DNA from: CAYRYU01 sp964428355
Lineage (GTDB): Bacteria > Muiribacteriota > Ozemobacteria > Ozemobacterales > Ozemobacteraceae
DNA: 64,000 bases
Assembly (NCBI GenBank): GCA_964428355.1
Contig: CAYRYU010000003.1
Coordinates: 1-64,000 of the forward strand
Direction of reading: 5' to 3'
The notes under the pieces are model-generated. The model did not search any database and was not told the origin of the DNA. It was given only the letters and a program-made list of their open reading frames with translations. Below are positions 16,773 to 27,028 of this stretch, one piece after another (position 1 is the first letter of the stretch; each line of letters starts with the position of its first letter). Made by a program: the position numbers and the translations under genes.

Positions 16773-19016
16773 TTGAAGGCTGCCGCAGGGAAATCGCTTG
16801 AAGGGCTTCTAAAGAACCTTCCGGGGATCGTTTATCGCTATTCCCTTCGCCACCCCGATCGGATGGAATTCCTAAACGATGGGCTCCCAGCCCTGACCGG
16901 TTTTTCCCCCAGGGAGCTTCCCCGGTCGGGCGGTCGTCCGCTGGACGGGATCATCCTTCCCGAAGACCGTCAGAAGGTCGTCGAATCCATCGGGAAAGCG
17001 GTGGAAGACCTCAAGACCTTCAAGCTCGAATACCGTGTCCAGGCGAAGAGCGGCAAAATTCTTTTCCTGACCGATCAGGGCACCCCGGTCGCTGGACCCG
17101 ACGGGAAAGCCGATCATGTCGATGGGTTCATTTTCGATCTCTCCTACGAGAAGTTTCTTCAGGAAACGAAGAAACGGTTCGAATTCATCGCCGACATCTC
17201 CAAGGATTTTCTCACCCTCATCACGCGGGACTACGTCTACGAAGCCGCGAACAAGGCCTACTGCATTGCCCACGGGAAAGCCCTCGACCAGATCGTGGGA
17301 CGGACCGTGAAGGAGGTCTGGGGGGAAAAGGGCTTCAACGTGATCAGGCAGTATCTCGACAAGTGCCTGGCGGGCGAGGAAGTGCATTACCAGATGAAAT
17401 TCCAGTTCGCCTTCCTTGGCCTCCGCTGGTTCGACGTCGCCTACTACCCCTACTCCGGGCCCGACGGGCGGGTTTCTCACGTGATCGTGGTCTCCCGGGA
17501 CGTCACCGACCGGAAGGAGGCCGAAATCGAGCGGGACCGCCTGGCGGCGGCAATCGAGCAGTCGGGGGAAGGGGTCCTTATCACCAAGAAGGATGGATCG
17601 ATAATTTTCGCCAATCCCACATTCCAAAAGATGACGGGATATTCGCGCGACGAACTCCTTCTCCAGAACCCCAGGATGTTCAAGAGCGGCGAGCATTCGG
17701 CCCAGTTCTACTTCGACCTCTACGCCACCCTCGACCAGGGCAGGACATGGACGGGCCGGATCGTCAACCGAAGGAAGGACGGTACTCTCGTTCATCTCGA
17801 CACCACGATCACTCCCGTCCGTGATGACTCGGGCCAGGTGACCAACTTTATCGCGATCCAGCGGGACATCACCCCCGTGGTGGCAATGGAAAAGCATCTG
17901 AGGTTTTCCCAGAAAATGGATGCCATCGGACGTCTCGCAGGGGGAATCGCGCACGACTTCAACAACATCCTGGGCGTCATCATGGGCTTCGCCGACATCA
18001 GCCGCTTCCTCGTTCCCCCTGAAGGCGAGCTCCGCCAGAACCTGGAGGAGATCATCATAGCCGGGGAGCGGGGACAGCACCTCATCAAGCAGATCCTGAC
18101 CTTCAGCCGGAAAAGCGAGCTCAAAAGGGTCCCCGTCGATCTCAAGACCATCATCGCCGAAACCGCAGGACTCCTGAAGGCAACCGTGCCGAAGATGATC
18201 TCCCTCCAGATCGAAGTCCGGTTCGAACACGCGTTCATCCTTGGCGACCCGACGCAGATGCACCAGGTCCTGATGAACCTTGTCACCAACGCCGTCCTCG
18301 CGATCGGCGGGAAGTCCGGCGAAATCCGGGTCTCCCTCTCCAAAGCCCCGCCTCCGAAGGAATCGGAAATGCCGGGGGAGCAGGTTTTTTGCCTGACGGT
18401 CAACGACACCGGCGTGGGAATGGACCCCGCCACCCTCGAAAAGATCTTCGAACCCTACTTTTCCACCCGCCCCTTCGGAGAGGGAACCGGCCTTGGGCTG
18501 GCCCTTGTTCACGGAATCGTTCGCGAGAACGGGGGGGTGGTCGAGGCGGAAAGCGAGCTGGGGAAGGGGTCCACCTTCCGGATCTATCTCCCGATCCATG
18601 ATTTCTCCGACTCGCCGGTCGATGTCCGGAACGAATCACCGGTGGGGAAACGTGGGCGGATTCTGCTCGTGGAGGATGAAGCCCAGATGGTGGAGGTCGG
18701 GAAGAAGGCTCTCGCCCTTCTCGGGTTCGAGGTGATGGGGTGCACCGACGGAGTCACCGCCCTCGAGATCTTCCTTGCCTCCCCCCTCGACTTCGACGTG
18801 GTCATGACCGATCTGAACATGCCCGGGTTGGGCGGCCTGGCCGTGGTAAAGGAGATTCGCAAGGTCCGACCGGAGATTCCCGTTATCCTCTGCTCCGGAT
18901 TCGGAAGCACGGCAATCTCCAGCGAGCAGATCGCGGAACTGGGAATCCAGGAGATTCTTTCGAAACCCTACGTTATCGCCAACCTCGAGAAGGCTCTCAA
19001 AAAAGCTCTCGGTTGA
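16773..19016 (+). CDS. Cytoplasmic multi-PAS hybrid histidine kinase with C-terminal receiver
   Basis: The 747-residue product has three PAS domains (about 8-130, 135-250 and 255-370), then a DHp helix with His in GGIAHDFNNILGV (about 395). A complete HATPase follows (LVTNAVLAIGG, NDTGVGMD, GEGTGLGLALVHG), then a receiver at about 625-745 with DE at the N-terminus, phospho-Asp in VVMTDLNMPG and the conserved KP. There are no membrane helices. The phosphate probably passes intramolecularly to the receiver and on to a separate output protein. It starts at TTG 16773 with a weak SD. It converges with the REC-only gene six bases downstream. Confidence 0.85.
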   Translation: MKAAAGKSLEGLLKNLPGIVYRYSLRHPDRMEFLNDGLPALTGFSPRELPRSGGRPLDGIILPEDRQKVVESIGKAVEDLKTFKLEYRVQAKSGKILFLTDQGTPVAGPDGKADHVDGFIFDLSYEKFLQETKKRFEFIADISKDFLTLITRDYVYEAANKAYCIAHGKALDQIVGRTVKEVWGEKGFNVIRQYLDKCLAGEEVHYQMKFQFAFLGLRWFDVAYYPYSGPDGRVSHVIVVSRDVTDRKEAEIERDRLAAAIEQSGEGVLITKKDGSIIFANPTFQKMTGYSRDELLLQNPRMFKSGEHSAQFYFDLYATLDQGRTWTGRIVNRRKDGTLVHLDTTITPVRDDSGQVTNFIAIQRDITPVVAMEKHLRFSQKMDAIGRLAGGIAHDFNNILGVIMGFADISRFLVPPEGELRQNLEEIIIAGERGQHLIKQILTFSRKSELKRVPVDLKTIIAETAGLLKATVPKMISLQIEVRFEHAFILGDPTQMHQVLMNLVTNAVLAIGGKSGEIRVSLSKAPPPKESEMPGEQVFCLTVNDTGVGMDPATLEKIFEPYFSTRPFGEGTGLGLALVHGIVRENGGVVEAESELGKGSTFRIYLPIHDFSDSPVDVRNESPVGKRGRILLVEDEAQMVEVGKKALALLGFEVMGCTDGVTALEIFLASPLDFDVVMTDLNMPGLGGLAVVKEIRKVRPEIPVILCSGFGSTAISSEQIAELGIQEILSKPYVIANLEKALKKALG

Positions 19017-19022
19017 GGCGGA

Positions 19023-19412
19023 TCACTTCCGGCCCGCGGGTTTTTCCTTTTCCTCCATGAGCTTCTTGATCTTGCTCAAGAGGAGACCCTTGAAAAAGGG
19101 CTTCCGGAGCGTCTCCGCCCCGAGGGATTGCGCGACCGGAAGAAGGTCGAGACTTCCCCCGGGAACCCCTCCCGAAATGGCAATGAACCTGACATCGGGG
19201 TATTCATCCTTGAGCTGGACGATTACGTCCAAACCTGAGGAGCCGGGCATGAAGATATCGGTAACGATCAGATCGAAAGGATTTTCGCGGAAGATCCGCG
19301 CCCCTTCCTCCCCGCTCGACGCGCATGCGACCTGGAAATCATCCTGGGAAAGCATGGCCAGCAAAAGCCTCTTCATCTGCTCGTCGTCGTCGATTACCAG
19401 AATTCGAATCAT
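19023..19412 (-). CDS. Stand-alone receiver (REC) protein
   Basis: The 129-residue CheY-like protein has acidic DDD (about residues 7-9), phospho-acceptor Asp in LIVTDIFMPG, SGG in place of the usual Ser/Thr-Ala, and the conserved KP near residue 109. There is no output domain, so it acts by protein contact or as a phosphorelay shuttle. The start is ATG 19412 with GGGGAGG four bases upstream; 19 more upstream residues are open but unsupported. It lies downstream of the PP2C and hybrid-kinase genes on the same strand, 82 bases from the phosphatase stop, and may serve either hybrid kinase. Confidence 0.82.
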   Translation of the reverse strand: MIRILVIDDDEQMKRLLLAMLSQDDFQVACASSGEEGARIFRENPFDLIVTDIFMPGSSGLDVIVQLKDEYPDVRFIAISGGVPGGSLDLLPVAQSLGAETLRKPFFKGLLLSKIKKLMEEKEKPAGRK

Positions 19413-19494
19413 CGTTCCTCCCCGCAAAGGGGTTCTCGGTTCCATTGGACAGCCATGTAAAGTTACCATGACGGTCCCCGAAAAACAACAGGTC

Positions 19495-22400
19495 TCAGGA
19501 ATTGGGGATCCCGGAGTTCCGGACCGTCAGTATCATTATGTCGTCGGCGATTCCATCCGCCGCGGCCAGCTCCGTGGCTTTCGAAAACAGGGTGTCGGCA
19601 AGTTCCTGCGGAGGAAGCCCGTGATTCCCCGCCGCCAACCCAAGGAGCCCTTCCATTCCCAGCCTTTTCCGACGCTGTGGGTCAAGGGCAATGTCTGGAA
19701 GACCGTCTGTATACATCAGAAGTGTGGCTCCAACCGGAAAAGGGAACTCCTGGACCGTGAAATCACCCCGACTCACCGCTTCGGGAGGCAAGAGGCCGAG
19801 AGGTGGACCTCCGCCCGAAAGAACCTCTATCGAGCCGGCGGGCCCTATTATCAAGGGCCGCTCCGGGGAAGCCGAAACGAGTCGTAACCTGGGGGAACCC
19901 GCTTCGATGGTCAGGTAGAAAAGGGAAGCGAAGAAGCCCGCGGGAAAATCGTCGCTCAGCCGTTTGTTCATTTCCATGAATGCCTCGATGGGATTGGAGA
20001 TCTTCATGAAAACGGCCTGGGCATGCACTTTGAACATGAACGCCAACATTGCCCCAGCCACCCCGTGGCCGCTGATGTCCGCGAAGAGGATTCCAAGGCG
20101 TTCGGGGTTGGAAAATGGAAGGATCTGGAAAAAGTCGCCCCCGACCTTGAAACAGGGCTGGAAAGCCAACCCAAAGGAGAATCCCGAGATCGGTGGGAAC
20201 TCGCTGGGAAGCAGGGAACGGTGGACTGTCCGCGCAATCTCGAGTTCCGCGTCGTTCTGCTTTTCCCGGCTGGACAACTCCCTGATCGTCCGGGCAAGGT
20301 GTTCCAGTGCAGCCCTTCGACCTTCTTCGATCCCGACCACCGAGCCCATGAACATCGCAAGGTCCAGATCATCCGGATCGAAATCCGGACCCTGGCCGCG
20401 GTATCCAGGAAATGCCCCGGCTGCCTGCCCAGGGACCGACCGGGCACCCCTTTCCGACCGCCGTTCTCCGGCCCCGTCCTTCCCCGAAAAGTGGAAGTAC
20501 ACCCACCCTTCGGGCTTGGGTCCGTTCCAGATCGGGACCACCATCACTGATTCGGGGGCAATCCGGAGAAGGGCGAAATCTTTCTCCCACCATTGGGGCG
20601 AATCCGAGCGGGAGAGAAAGGAGGCTTCCCGGATCCCTTTTTCCAATTCCCGGTTCCCGAAAAAGGCTGCCGCCGCTTGAATGGGAACCGCTGATGAATC
20701 CCCCTTCAGCAGAAAGACGAGTCTTGCATTTCCCCCGTTCTCCAGCCTCCAGTAGCAGGCTTGATCCGCGCCGATGATCTTTGCCGAAGCTCTGATGAGC
20801 AGGGAAATGTTCGTCGGGGAATGGATCCCGAAAGAGAGGAAGCAGGAGTTCATCGCCTCTCGCCTGGCATTCTTCTTTTCGTAAAGCGCATGTTCGGAAA
20901 GCTTGTCGATCGGCTCCTTCCCAACCGCGAGAACGCCCGAAACCACCTCGGGGGAATCCGAGAGGGGGCTGAGGGCCCACTCGACGATGCGTTCCCGCCT
21001 GTTCCAATCGATGATCGGACAGGCCAGGGATTCAACCCTCGTCCCTGAGCCGGCTTGGGCCAGAGCCTTTCGGAACGTCTCGCGATCTGCCTCACGCAGA
21101 ATCAGGTCGACCCAGTCCCTCCCCCCAAGCTCTCCCTCGGACACTCCTGAAATCTCCTCTAGAAAAGGATTTCCCCTGACCACCCGACCGTTCCGGTCGA
21201 AAACGATTATGATGAACCGGGCGGTCTCGAGCAGGCATCGCGTGAAACTCAGCTCCCGGCGCAGGTCCAGGGAGGTCTGCCGGTGATGGGTGACATCGGT
21301 GAAGATCCCGATCGCCTCGGAGATCCTTCCGCTTCCATCCCGGATGGGGTGGAGGGAGAACTCGAAAGTGCGCTGGTTCCAGGTAGGTGGGGCGAGCTTG
21401 ACGAGCGTGGCAGCATGGTTTCCTTCCAGAAACCCTTCCCAGAGCCGCCGGATGTTCATTTCGGAGGGACGGTCCCATGGCAGGGTCCGGATGTCCTTCG
21501 AAGGGATTTCCCTCAGAAAACCGCCAAGAGGGGGCAGGTCGTTCGATTTCAGGATCCCCCCTTCGGGATCAAGGAAAAGCACCGTACTGGGAAGGCTTTC
21601 CGTGAGACTCTTGAACAAACGTTCGAAGCTCCTGGTCTTCCTTTGCCACCATCCGAAGCTTTCGATCCACAACCCACTTCCGACCGTCACAGCGATCAGG
21701 AGAAGAAGGAGCAGGAATCCCTGCAACCGTTGCCGGAGATGGAAAACGGGATCGTCCACCAGCAGGAACGTCCAGTTCCAGTCTTTCAGAACGGCATGGA
21801 AAATCAGGCCTGCATGCCTTGGACCGCGGCCACCAGTTGCCTTGGGGAAGTGGAAGTTGAAGTTGACGAATCCCTCACCGGTCTCGGAGGGAATCTGGAA
21901 GGAGCATTGCGAATCGGTTGTCTTTACGAACTCCATCAGATTCGCCCAATCCGGCCGGTCGAAGTTCGACAGAACCACAATTCCCTCCTGGTCGAACAGC
22001 GCGATCTGGGGGTGGAACGGAAGGGCGGATCTCAAAGGTTCGAGAGGGGCTTTCAGTGCAACGACACCGAGGATCTCCCTGTTTTCCGAACGGACGGGGT
22101 ATGCCGAATAGTATCCGAAAAGCTTGGAGGTCACTCCCCTGGCCAGCATCCCCCCCGTTCCCCCCGCCAGGGCATCACGGAAGTACGGTCGGAAGGAGTA
22201 ATTGTTTCCGAGGAAGCTGTCGGGGGCATGCCTGTTCGAGGACGCAAGAACCAATCCGTCCCGGTTCATCAGGTAAGCTACCGCTCCCGGATTTCCCTGG
22301 GCGAACCGGTCGAGAACCAGGTTTGCCCCGTCGATTGCCTCCGGATTGGACCCGACTAGCGCAGCGGGAATCCACCGGGAGGTTCCGAGAACCTGCGAGA

Positions 22401-23325
22401 AGGCATTGGTCTGGCGGATGATGGCCTCGAGACCCTGCCGGAGCCCTGAAAAGTGGCCTTCAGAGCGCTCGGCCTCCCGGATCATCGACTTCGAATCGAG
22501 TTCCCGGATGAGAAAATAACCCGAAATCGTCATGAACGCGACGATAACCGGAATTCCCAAAGAAAACGCCATTCTGATGCGGCTTGCCGCCGGTTCCACC
22601 CCCCCATCGACCGCGCCCCACCTGGCTCCGATTTCCGAAAAGCCCGCCACAGAGGCACGTGGCCGCTGTCGAAGCCGGACGGAAAACCATGTGGTGAGGG
22701 CGAGTGCACAACCGGCCAGCCCCCTGACGGCAAGTACGAAGAAAGGGGAATGGGAAAGTGATGGTCCAATTGCCTGGGGGTGGAAAAGGGTTGCGGAATG
22801 GACAACCATCAACCCTCCGGTACAAAGGAAAAGAGGTGCGAGGGAACCGGGGGCCTGGAAGAAGAGATGGACCGCTCCGATCGCTGATCCGATAAGGCCA
22901 AGGAACGGGAGAACCGATGAACCCATCGTCTCGTCCCAAAGAAGAAGTGCCGGATAGGCCGCGAAAGAAAGGGCAAGGAACAAAAGGAGGCTCCGGATGG
23001 GGCCCTTTTCGGAAAGAATGGTTCCCGGTCCCGGGTGCTCCGGAGCCTCTACTCCCGGTTTCGTGGCAGCGAGAGAAAGCAGGATCAGGTAGGAGAAGAA
23101 CTCGAGCGCAAGGTGGGGGACCGTGAAGAAAGGTGAAAGAATCGCCGCCAGGGGATTGGTCCGGCCGATCATGATCATCCCCTGCATGAAGCTGAAACCG
23201 GAAAAAAAATACCACGGGAAGCGGCCAGGGCGGTCCGGGGCCGCGAAGAGGAAAGCGATCCCGGCCGCCACGAAACCGGCCCCCCCGAAAAACTGGATGA
23301 AATCCTCCGTCAGCCATGCGGTCAT
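19495..23325 (-). CDS. Membrane sensor PP2C (SpoIIE-type) phosphatase with 7TM, dCache, PAS, PAS and GAF inputs
   Basis: The 1276-residue protein begins with a seven-helix-like membrane region (residues 1-215). Another helix at about 250-272 is followed by an exported dCache-like domain (NNYSFRPYFRDALAG, YYSAYPVR) and a helix at about 530-548. Two PAS domains (565-820) and a GAF domain (845-985) lead to a C-terminal SpoIIE phosphatase domain. Its metal-binding motifs are intact (FADISGHGVAGAM, YTDGLPD, ADDIMIL). Such phosphatases usually dephosphorylate STAS-domain anti-anti-sigma factors, but none lies in the window. The start overlaps the upstream hybrid kinase stop by four bases, so the two are coupled and probably read the same environment. 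Confidence 0.85.
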   Translation of the reverse strand: MTAWLTEDFIQFFGGAGFVAAGIAFLFAAPDRPGRFPWYFFSGFSFMQGMIMIGRTNPLAAILSPFFTVPHLALEFFSYLILLSLAATKPGVEAPEHPGPGTILSEKGPIRSLLLFLALSFAAYPALLLWDETMGSSVLPFLGLIGSAIGAVHLFFQAPGSLAPLFLCTGGLMVVHSATLFHPQAIGPSLSHSPFFVLAVRGLAGCALALTTWFSVRLRQRPRASVAGFSEIGARWGAVDGGVEPAASRIRMAFSLGIPVIVAFMTISGYFLIRELDSKSMIREAERSEGHFSGLRQGLEAIIRQTNAFSQVLGTSRWIPAALVGSNPEAIDGANLVLDRFAQGNPGAVAYLMNRDGLVLASSNRHAPDSFLGNNYSFRPYFRDALAGGTGGMLARGVTSKLFGYYSAYPVRSENREILGVVALKAPLEPLRSALPFHPQIALFDQEGIVVLSNFDRPDWANLMEFVKTTDSQCSFQIPSETGEGFVNFNFHFPKATGGRGPRHAGLIFHAVLKDWNWTFLLVDDPVFHLRQRLQGFLLLLLLIAVTVGSGLWIESFGWWQRKTRSFERLFKSLTESLPSTVLFLDPEGGILKSNDLPPLGGFLREIPSKDIRTLPWDRPSEMNIRRLWEGFLEGNHAATLVKLAPPTWNQRTFEFSLHPIRDGSGRISEAIGIFTDVTHHRQTSLDLRRELSFTRCLLETARFIIIVFDRNGRVVRGNPFLEEISGVSEGELGGRDWVDLILREADRETFRKALAQAGSGTRVESLACPIIDWNRRERIVEWALSPLSDSPEVVSGVLAVGKEPIDKLSEHALYEKKNARREAMNSCFLSFGIHSPTNISLLIRASAKIIGADQACYWRLENGGNARLVFLLKGDSSAVPIQAAAAFFGNRELEKGIREASFLSRSDSPQWWEKDFALLRIAPESVMVVPIWNGPKPEGWVYFHFSGKDGAGERRSERGARSVPGQAAGAFPGYRGQGPDFDPDDLDLAMFMGSVVGIEEGRRAALEHLARTIRELSSREKQNDAELEIARTVHRSLLPSEFPPISGFSFGLAFQPCFKVGGDFFQILPFSNPERLGILFADISGHGVAGAMLAFMFKVHAQAVFMKISNPIEAFMEMNKRLSDDFPAGFFASLFYLTIEAGSPRLRLVSASPERPLIIGPAGSIEVLSGGGPPLGLLPPEAVSRGDFTVQEFPFPVGATLLMYTDGLPDIALDPQRRKRLGMEGLLGLAAGNHGLPPQELADTLFSKATELAAADGIADDIMILTVRNSGIPNS

Positions 23326-26300
23326 GCATTCTTCCCTTTCGGCGGAGAACCGTCCGTTTCGGGAGCTGAACCGTGGGTGTTTCCAGATGTTCCCGTGGTT
23401 CCCTTCCCCGAGTCGATTACCGCTCTAACCTTTCGAAGGAGGGTTTCGGGAGTGAAGGGTTTGGAAAGCAGTATGACCCCGGGTGAGAGGAATCCTCCCT
23501 GGATAACGGCGTTCTCGGAATATCCCGAAATGTACAAGACCGGGACCCCCGGCAGAAGCGGGAGAATCCGGGCCATCATCTCGGGACCGCTCATTCCGGG
23601 CATGACGACATCACAGATGACCAGTTCTATCCTGCCCTTCAGCGTGGGAAGGAGGTTGAAGGTCGTTTCCGGATCGGGGGCCTCCACGACCGAATAACCG
23701 TATCTCCTCAAGGTCGAGGCCGCCATCTTCCGAACGGCTTCATCATCCTCCACGATCAGTATCGCCTCGGTCCCGTGCAGGACAACCGGCCCGTCCTGCT
23801 GTTCGGATTGCCGGTCTCCGGTTTCGCTGGTGGGGGGCAGGAAAACCTTGAACGTCGTCCCGCGGTCGGGTTCCGAGTAGCAGAGGATCTCCCCGCCGTG
23901 TTGTTTGACGATCCCGAAAACCGTTGAAAGGCCCAGACCGGTTCCCTTGGTTTTTGTGGTGAAGAAAGGTTCAAAAATATGGGCGATGACTTCGGGGGCC
24001 ATTCCCTTCCCCGTGTCACTTATACTCATCTGGACAAAGTTGCCCGGTTTCATCCCAAGATGCGTCCGGCAGAATGCCTCGTCCAGATCCACACCCTGGG
24101 TTTCTATCGTCAGGCATCCTCCCGCGGCCATGGCCTCACGGCCGTTCACGGCAAGATTAAGAAGGACCTGCCCCATTTCGCCCGGGTCGACCTTGACCAG
24201 GGGAAGTTGGGGTGCCAGAACCATCACGAGCCGGATGTTCTCCCCCAGGAGCCGTTCCAGAAGCCTGCCCATCTCACGTATCACCTGATTGAGGCAGAGG
24301 ATCTTGGGCTGGAAAATCTGCTTCCGGCTGAAGGAAAGGAGCTGTCTCGTGAGACCCGATGCGCGATTCCCCGCCTTCAGAATCTCCTCCACTTCCTGGA
24401 TCGGTTGGTTCTCCGCCCTGAGCCGGGCCAGGAGGAGGTCGCCGTATCCGATAATTGCAGTCAGGAGGTTGTTGAAGTCATGCGCCACTCCGCCCGCAAG
24501 CCTTCCGACGGTTTCCATCTTCTGGGCTTGAAGGAACTGCTGGCGAAGACTCTTTTCGCGGGTGATGTCACGGAGGGTGAGGTGGAAGAAGACGGTTGCG
24601 CCTATCTCGAAACCGAAAAGCCCCGTCTCCGCCTCGAACTCCCCCTTGCCATCACCTTTAAGAAACCGCCATTCGAACGTCTGGGGTGCGGCAAGGGCCT
24701 CCCGGAGCCTCATGTGGAACGACTCGTCGGACGCCTTTCCATCCGGCTGGGTCGGGGGGGAAAACTGAAGCAGGGGCCTGTTCAGGAGGCGGTCGGGAGG
24801 AAGCCCGAACAGTGCCCGGGCGGCGGGATTTGCGTCCTGGATCCGCTCCTGGAGAAGGATGACCATCCCTATCGGAGCCTGGTCGAACCAGGTCCTGAAC
24901 TTCTCTTCTGATGCCCGGATCGAGGATTCCGCAGCTTTCCTCTGGGAAATGTCGCGAATCACAAGGTGAAGGAACGTCCGGCTCCCGATCGAAACGGGGC
25001 GGGCGCTGACCTCGACGGCGAACTGCTCCCCGCTTTTCCTGCTGTGAACGGTTTCAAAACGGATCCCCTCGGAGTATCCCGCGGTCTCGAGAACCTGGTC
25101 AGATTCGGCCTGCCGGCCCGCGGAACAAAGATCCCTGACCCTCATCCCCCGCAACTCCTCCCCCGAATAACCATAGGCTTCCGGAGCCCGGTCGTTCACA
25201 TCCAGGATCATCCCATCCGAATCCGCGAAAACGACCAGATCGCTCCCAAAACGGGAAAGAAGTTCGAGCTTCTTGGCCAGGAGCTCCCTCTCCATCAGGG
25301 CATCGGATTGCCTCTTGTCGAACGCCTTCCGCTCCGACCGCCAGAAAATGGCCGTGATCGCGCCTGCAGCGAGAATCATAAGGCAGACCGAGAGGAGGAC
25401 GGTTCTGACCTGCTGCCGGAGCGGACGGAAGGCCTCTTCGGCATCCATCTTGCTGATTATGCTCCAGTCGGTCTCGGGAACCTTCCGGGTTGCCCCGATG
25501 ACCTCCACCCCGCGGTAATCGGTCCCCTCCACAATGCCCTCCGCCCCCCTGAGGGCTTGAGCCGACAGGAGCGTTTCAGAGTTGATTCCAAGCCTGAATC
25601 CGAGGGCGGATCTCCCGCGGAACCGGAGATCGTTCAAAAAGAGGATCTGGTCACCATCCCTCCGGACCAGGAGATTCTCCGCGGATTCCGATGGAACCGG
25701 CCAGCCCTGGATGAGCGGATAGATGTACTTCTGGGGATCGATCCGAAAGACGAAAAAGCCTTCCACCCTGGATCCTTCTGAAAGCAAGGGGATGATGAGA
25801 TCGAAATGGAGGAAAGGGACTGCCGCGTTCTGATGAACGTCCGAGAGGTTCAGACGCGGTTCGATCTGGAGAGCCCGAAGCCGGTCGAGAAGGTCCTTGC
25901 CGGGGCCGGGGGAAGTGGGTGGCGAAGACAGGACGACCTCACCGTCGTATTTGAGGAGAAGCCCGTTGATCGCCCCGAAGGTGGGGAAAACCCTGTCGAG
26001 CCATTCCCGGGCCTGACGTTGGAGATCCGGATCGGCCTTTCCCCGCAGGCAGGCAAGAAAGTTCCCTACCACCCAGGGGTCGCTGCGAATTGAACGCCCC
26101 GCCAGGATCAGCTCTTTCCGCCACTCCACGATCTGATCGACCTTCAAACGCGCTATGGCAAACAGGTTCTGCTGTGCGGTCGCCTGGATCTCCGCCCGAT
26201 GCCTGAGATAGAAACCAGCCCCTGCCGCAATTATGCTTGCGCTCAGTCCAAGGAAGACGAGGATGAGGGCAAGGGGAAATCCCCTGGACAAGGACGCGGG

Positions 26301-26372
26301 AACGTCTTCGGCGGCGGACTCTGGGAGTTCGAAGGAACGCCTTCCCGGGTTCTCCTCTTTTTCCAGGGTCAT
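23322..26372 (-). CDS. dCache-PAS-PAS hybrid histidine kinase with receiver
   Basis: The product is 1016 residues with a transmembrane helix at about 32-55 and an exported dCache-like sensor at about 60-325. A second helix follows at about 330-350, then PAS domains (365-490 and 495-625). The DHp helix carries His in GGVAHDFNNLLTA and the HATPase has LLNLAVNGREAM, SDTGKGMA and GTGLGLSTVFG. A C-terminal receiver has EDDE, phospho-Asp in LVICDVVMPG and the KP pair. ATG 26372 overlaps the FecR stop as ATGA; an open extension of 61 codons upstream runs through that gene and was rejected. It belongs to a five-gene signalling cluster with FecR, CHASE2-PP2C, 7TM-PP2C and REC proteins. Confidence 0.85.
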   Translation of the reverse strand: MTLEKEENPGRRSFELPESAAEDVPASLSRGFPLALILVFLGLSASIIAAGAGFYLRHRAEIQATAQQNLFAIARLKVDQIVEWRKELILAGRSIRSDPWVVGNFLACLRGKADPDLQRQAREWLDRVFPTFGAINGLLLKYDGEVVLSSPPTSPGPGKDLLDRLRALQIEPRLNLSDVHQNAAVPFLHFDLIIPLLSEGSRVEGFFVFRIDPQKYIYPLIQGWPVPSESAENLLVRRDGDQILFLNDLRFRGRSALGFRLGINSETLLSAQALRGAEGIVEGTDYRGVEVIGATRKVPETDWSIISKMDAEEAFRPLRQQVRTVLLSVCLMILAAGAITAIFWRSERKAFDKRQSDALMERELLAKKLELLSRFGSDLVVFADSDGMILDVNDRAPEAYGYSGEELRGMRVRDLCSAGRQAESDQVLETAGYSEGIRFETVHSRKSGEQFAVEVSARPVSIGSRTFLHLVIRDISQRKAAESSIRASEEKFRTWFDQAPIGMVILLQERIQDANPAARALFGLPPDRLLNRPLLQFSPPTQPDGKASDESFHMRLREALAAPQTFEWRFLKGDGKGEFEAETGLFGFEIGATVFFHLTLRDITREKSLRQQFLQAQKMETVGRLAGGVAHDFNNLLTAIIGYGDLLLARLRAENQPIQEVEEILKAGNRASGLTRQLLSFSRKQIFQPKILCLNQVIREMGRLLERLLGENIRLVMVLAPQLPLVKVDPGEMGQVLLNLAVNGREAMAAGGCLTIETQGVDLDEAFCRTHLGMKPGNFVQMSISDTGKGMAPEVIAHIFEPFFTTKTKGTGLGLSTVFGIVKQHGGEILCYSEPDRGTTFKVFLPPTSETGDRQSEQQDGPVVLHGTEAILIVEDDEAVRKMAASTLRRYGYSVVEAPDPETTFNLLPTLKGRIELVICDVVMPGMSGPEMMARILPLLPGVPVLYISGYSENAVIQGGFLSPGVILLSKPFTPETLLRKVRAVIDSGKGTTGTSGNTHGSAPETDGSPPKGKNA

Positions 26373-26995
26373 TCCTGGTTGAGCTTGGGATCGGTCCCGT
26401 CTCCCTTGAAGACCCGGTCTTCTTCGGCCGGGTCGAAGGCAATGGGGGCGGAGGGGGACCCAGTCCGGGAAATCAGGAGTTTCTGGCCTGCGGTCAAGGT
26501 TTGACTGGCTCCACCCATGTTGGGGGTGAATGCCACCGTTCCTTCCTGGACCCAAAGGGTGGAAACATCGGTTGCGAGGGAGATGGCGAACGTCGTGCCC
26601 AGGACCAGGGTGTGTCCCACAGGGGAGTCGACGCTTATCTGGCCGCCGCCTTTCTGGATCCGGTAGATGGCGGTGCCTTCCTTCTGAGCTCCCAGGTCCT
26701 GTTCTCCGCCGACTTCGAAAAAGGTGTTGGGGCGGAGGGTGATGTTCGATCCTTTTGAAAAGGTGATGATTCCCGATCCTTTTGGCCCGGTTCTCGCCGC
26801 CCCCCCGGTGCTCATCCGGGTGCCGTCAACGGCAGGGAGGAAGCTTGTTTCGGGGGTCCCCCGGGCCTCGACTCCACCTTGAGGTTTCCGGATGGTTGCG
26901 ATTTCCTGGGCGGCGCCACCGCAACCTCCCGCAAAGAGAACCATCAGAAGCAAGGCCGGGATGAGCGAAAAGAGGATATTCCGTACTCTCGACAT
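26369..26995 (-). CDS. FecR-domain lipoprotein
   Basis: The 208-residue product has a lipoprotein signal peptide with the lipobox ending in Cys25 (FAGGC). A FecR domain follows (MSTGGAARTGPKGSGII, then a beta-helical pattern TLVLGTTFAISL and VQEGTVAF). FecR domains outside iron uptake are exported beta-helical ligand or signal domains. They commonly sit beside CHASE2 proteins, and a CHASE2 phosphatase gene lies directly upstream here. The stop overlaps the hybrid kinase start by four bases. It probably supplies a periplasmic input to one of the neighbouring sensors. Confidence 0.8.
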   Translation of the reverse strand: MSRVRNILFSLIPALLLMVLFAGGCGGAAQEIATIRKPQGGVEARGTPETSFLPAVDGTRMSTGGAARTGPKGSGIITFSKGSNITLRPNTFFEVGGEQDLGAQKEGTAIYRIQKGGGQISVDSPVGHTLVLGTTFAISLATDVSTLWVQEGTVAFTPNMGGASQTLTAGQKLLISRTGSPSAPIAFDPAEEDRVFKGDGTDPKLNQE

Positions 26996-27028
26996 CGAGT
27001 CCCTCCCAGTTCCTTTTGTCTGGAAATC

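Noticed and set aside
16872..18599. A 575-codon frame antisense to the hybrid kinase.
   Set aside because: The sense strand has all kinase and receiver motifs; the antisense product is Asp/Val/Gly-rich shadow sequence.
26373..26555. A 61-codon upstream extension of the dCache hybrid kinase.
   Set aside because: It lies inside the FecR coding region; the ATGA overlap at 26369-26372 gives a better start.
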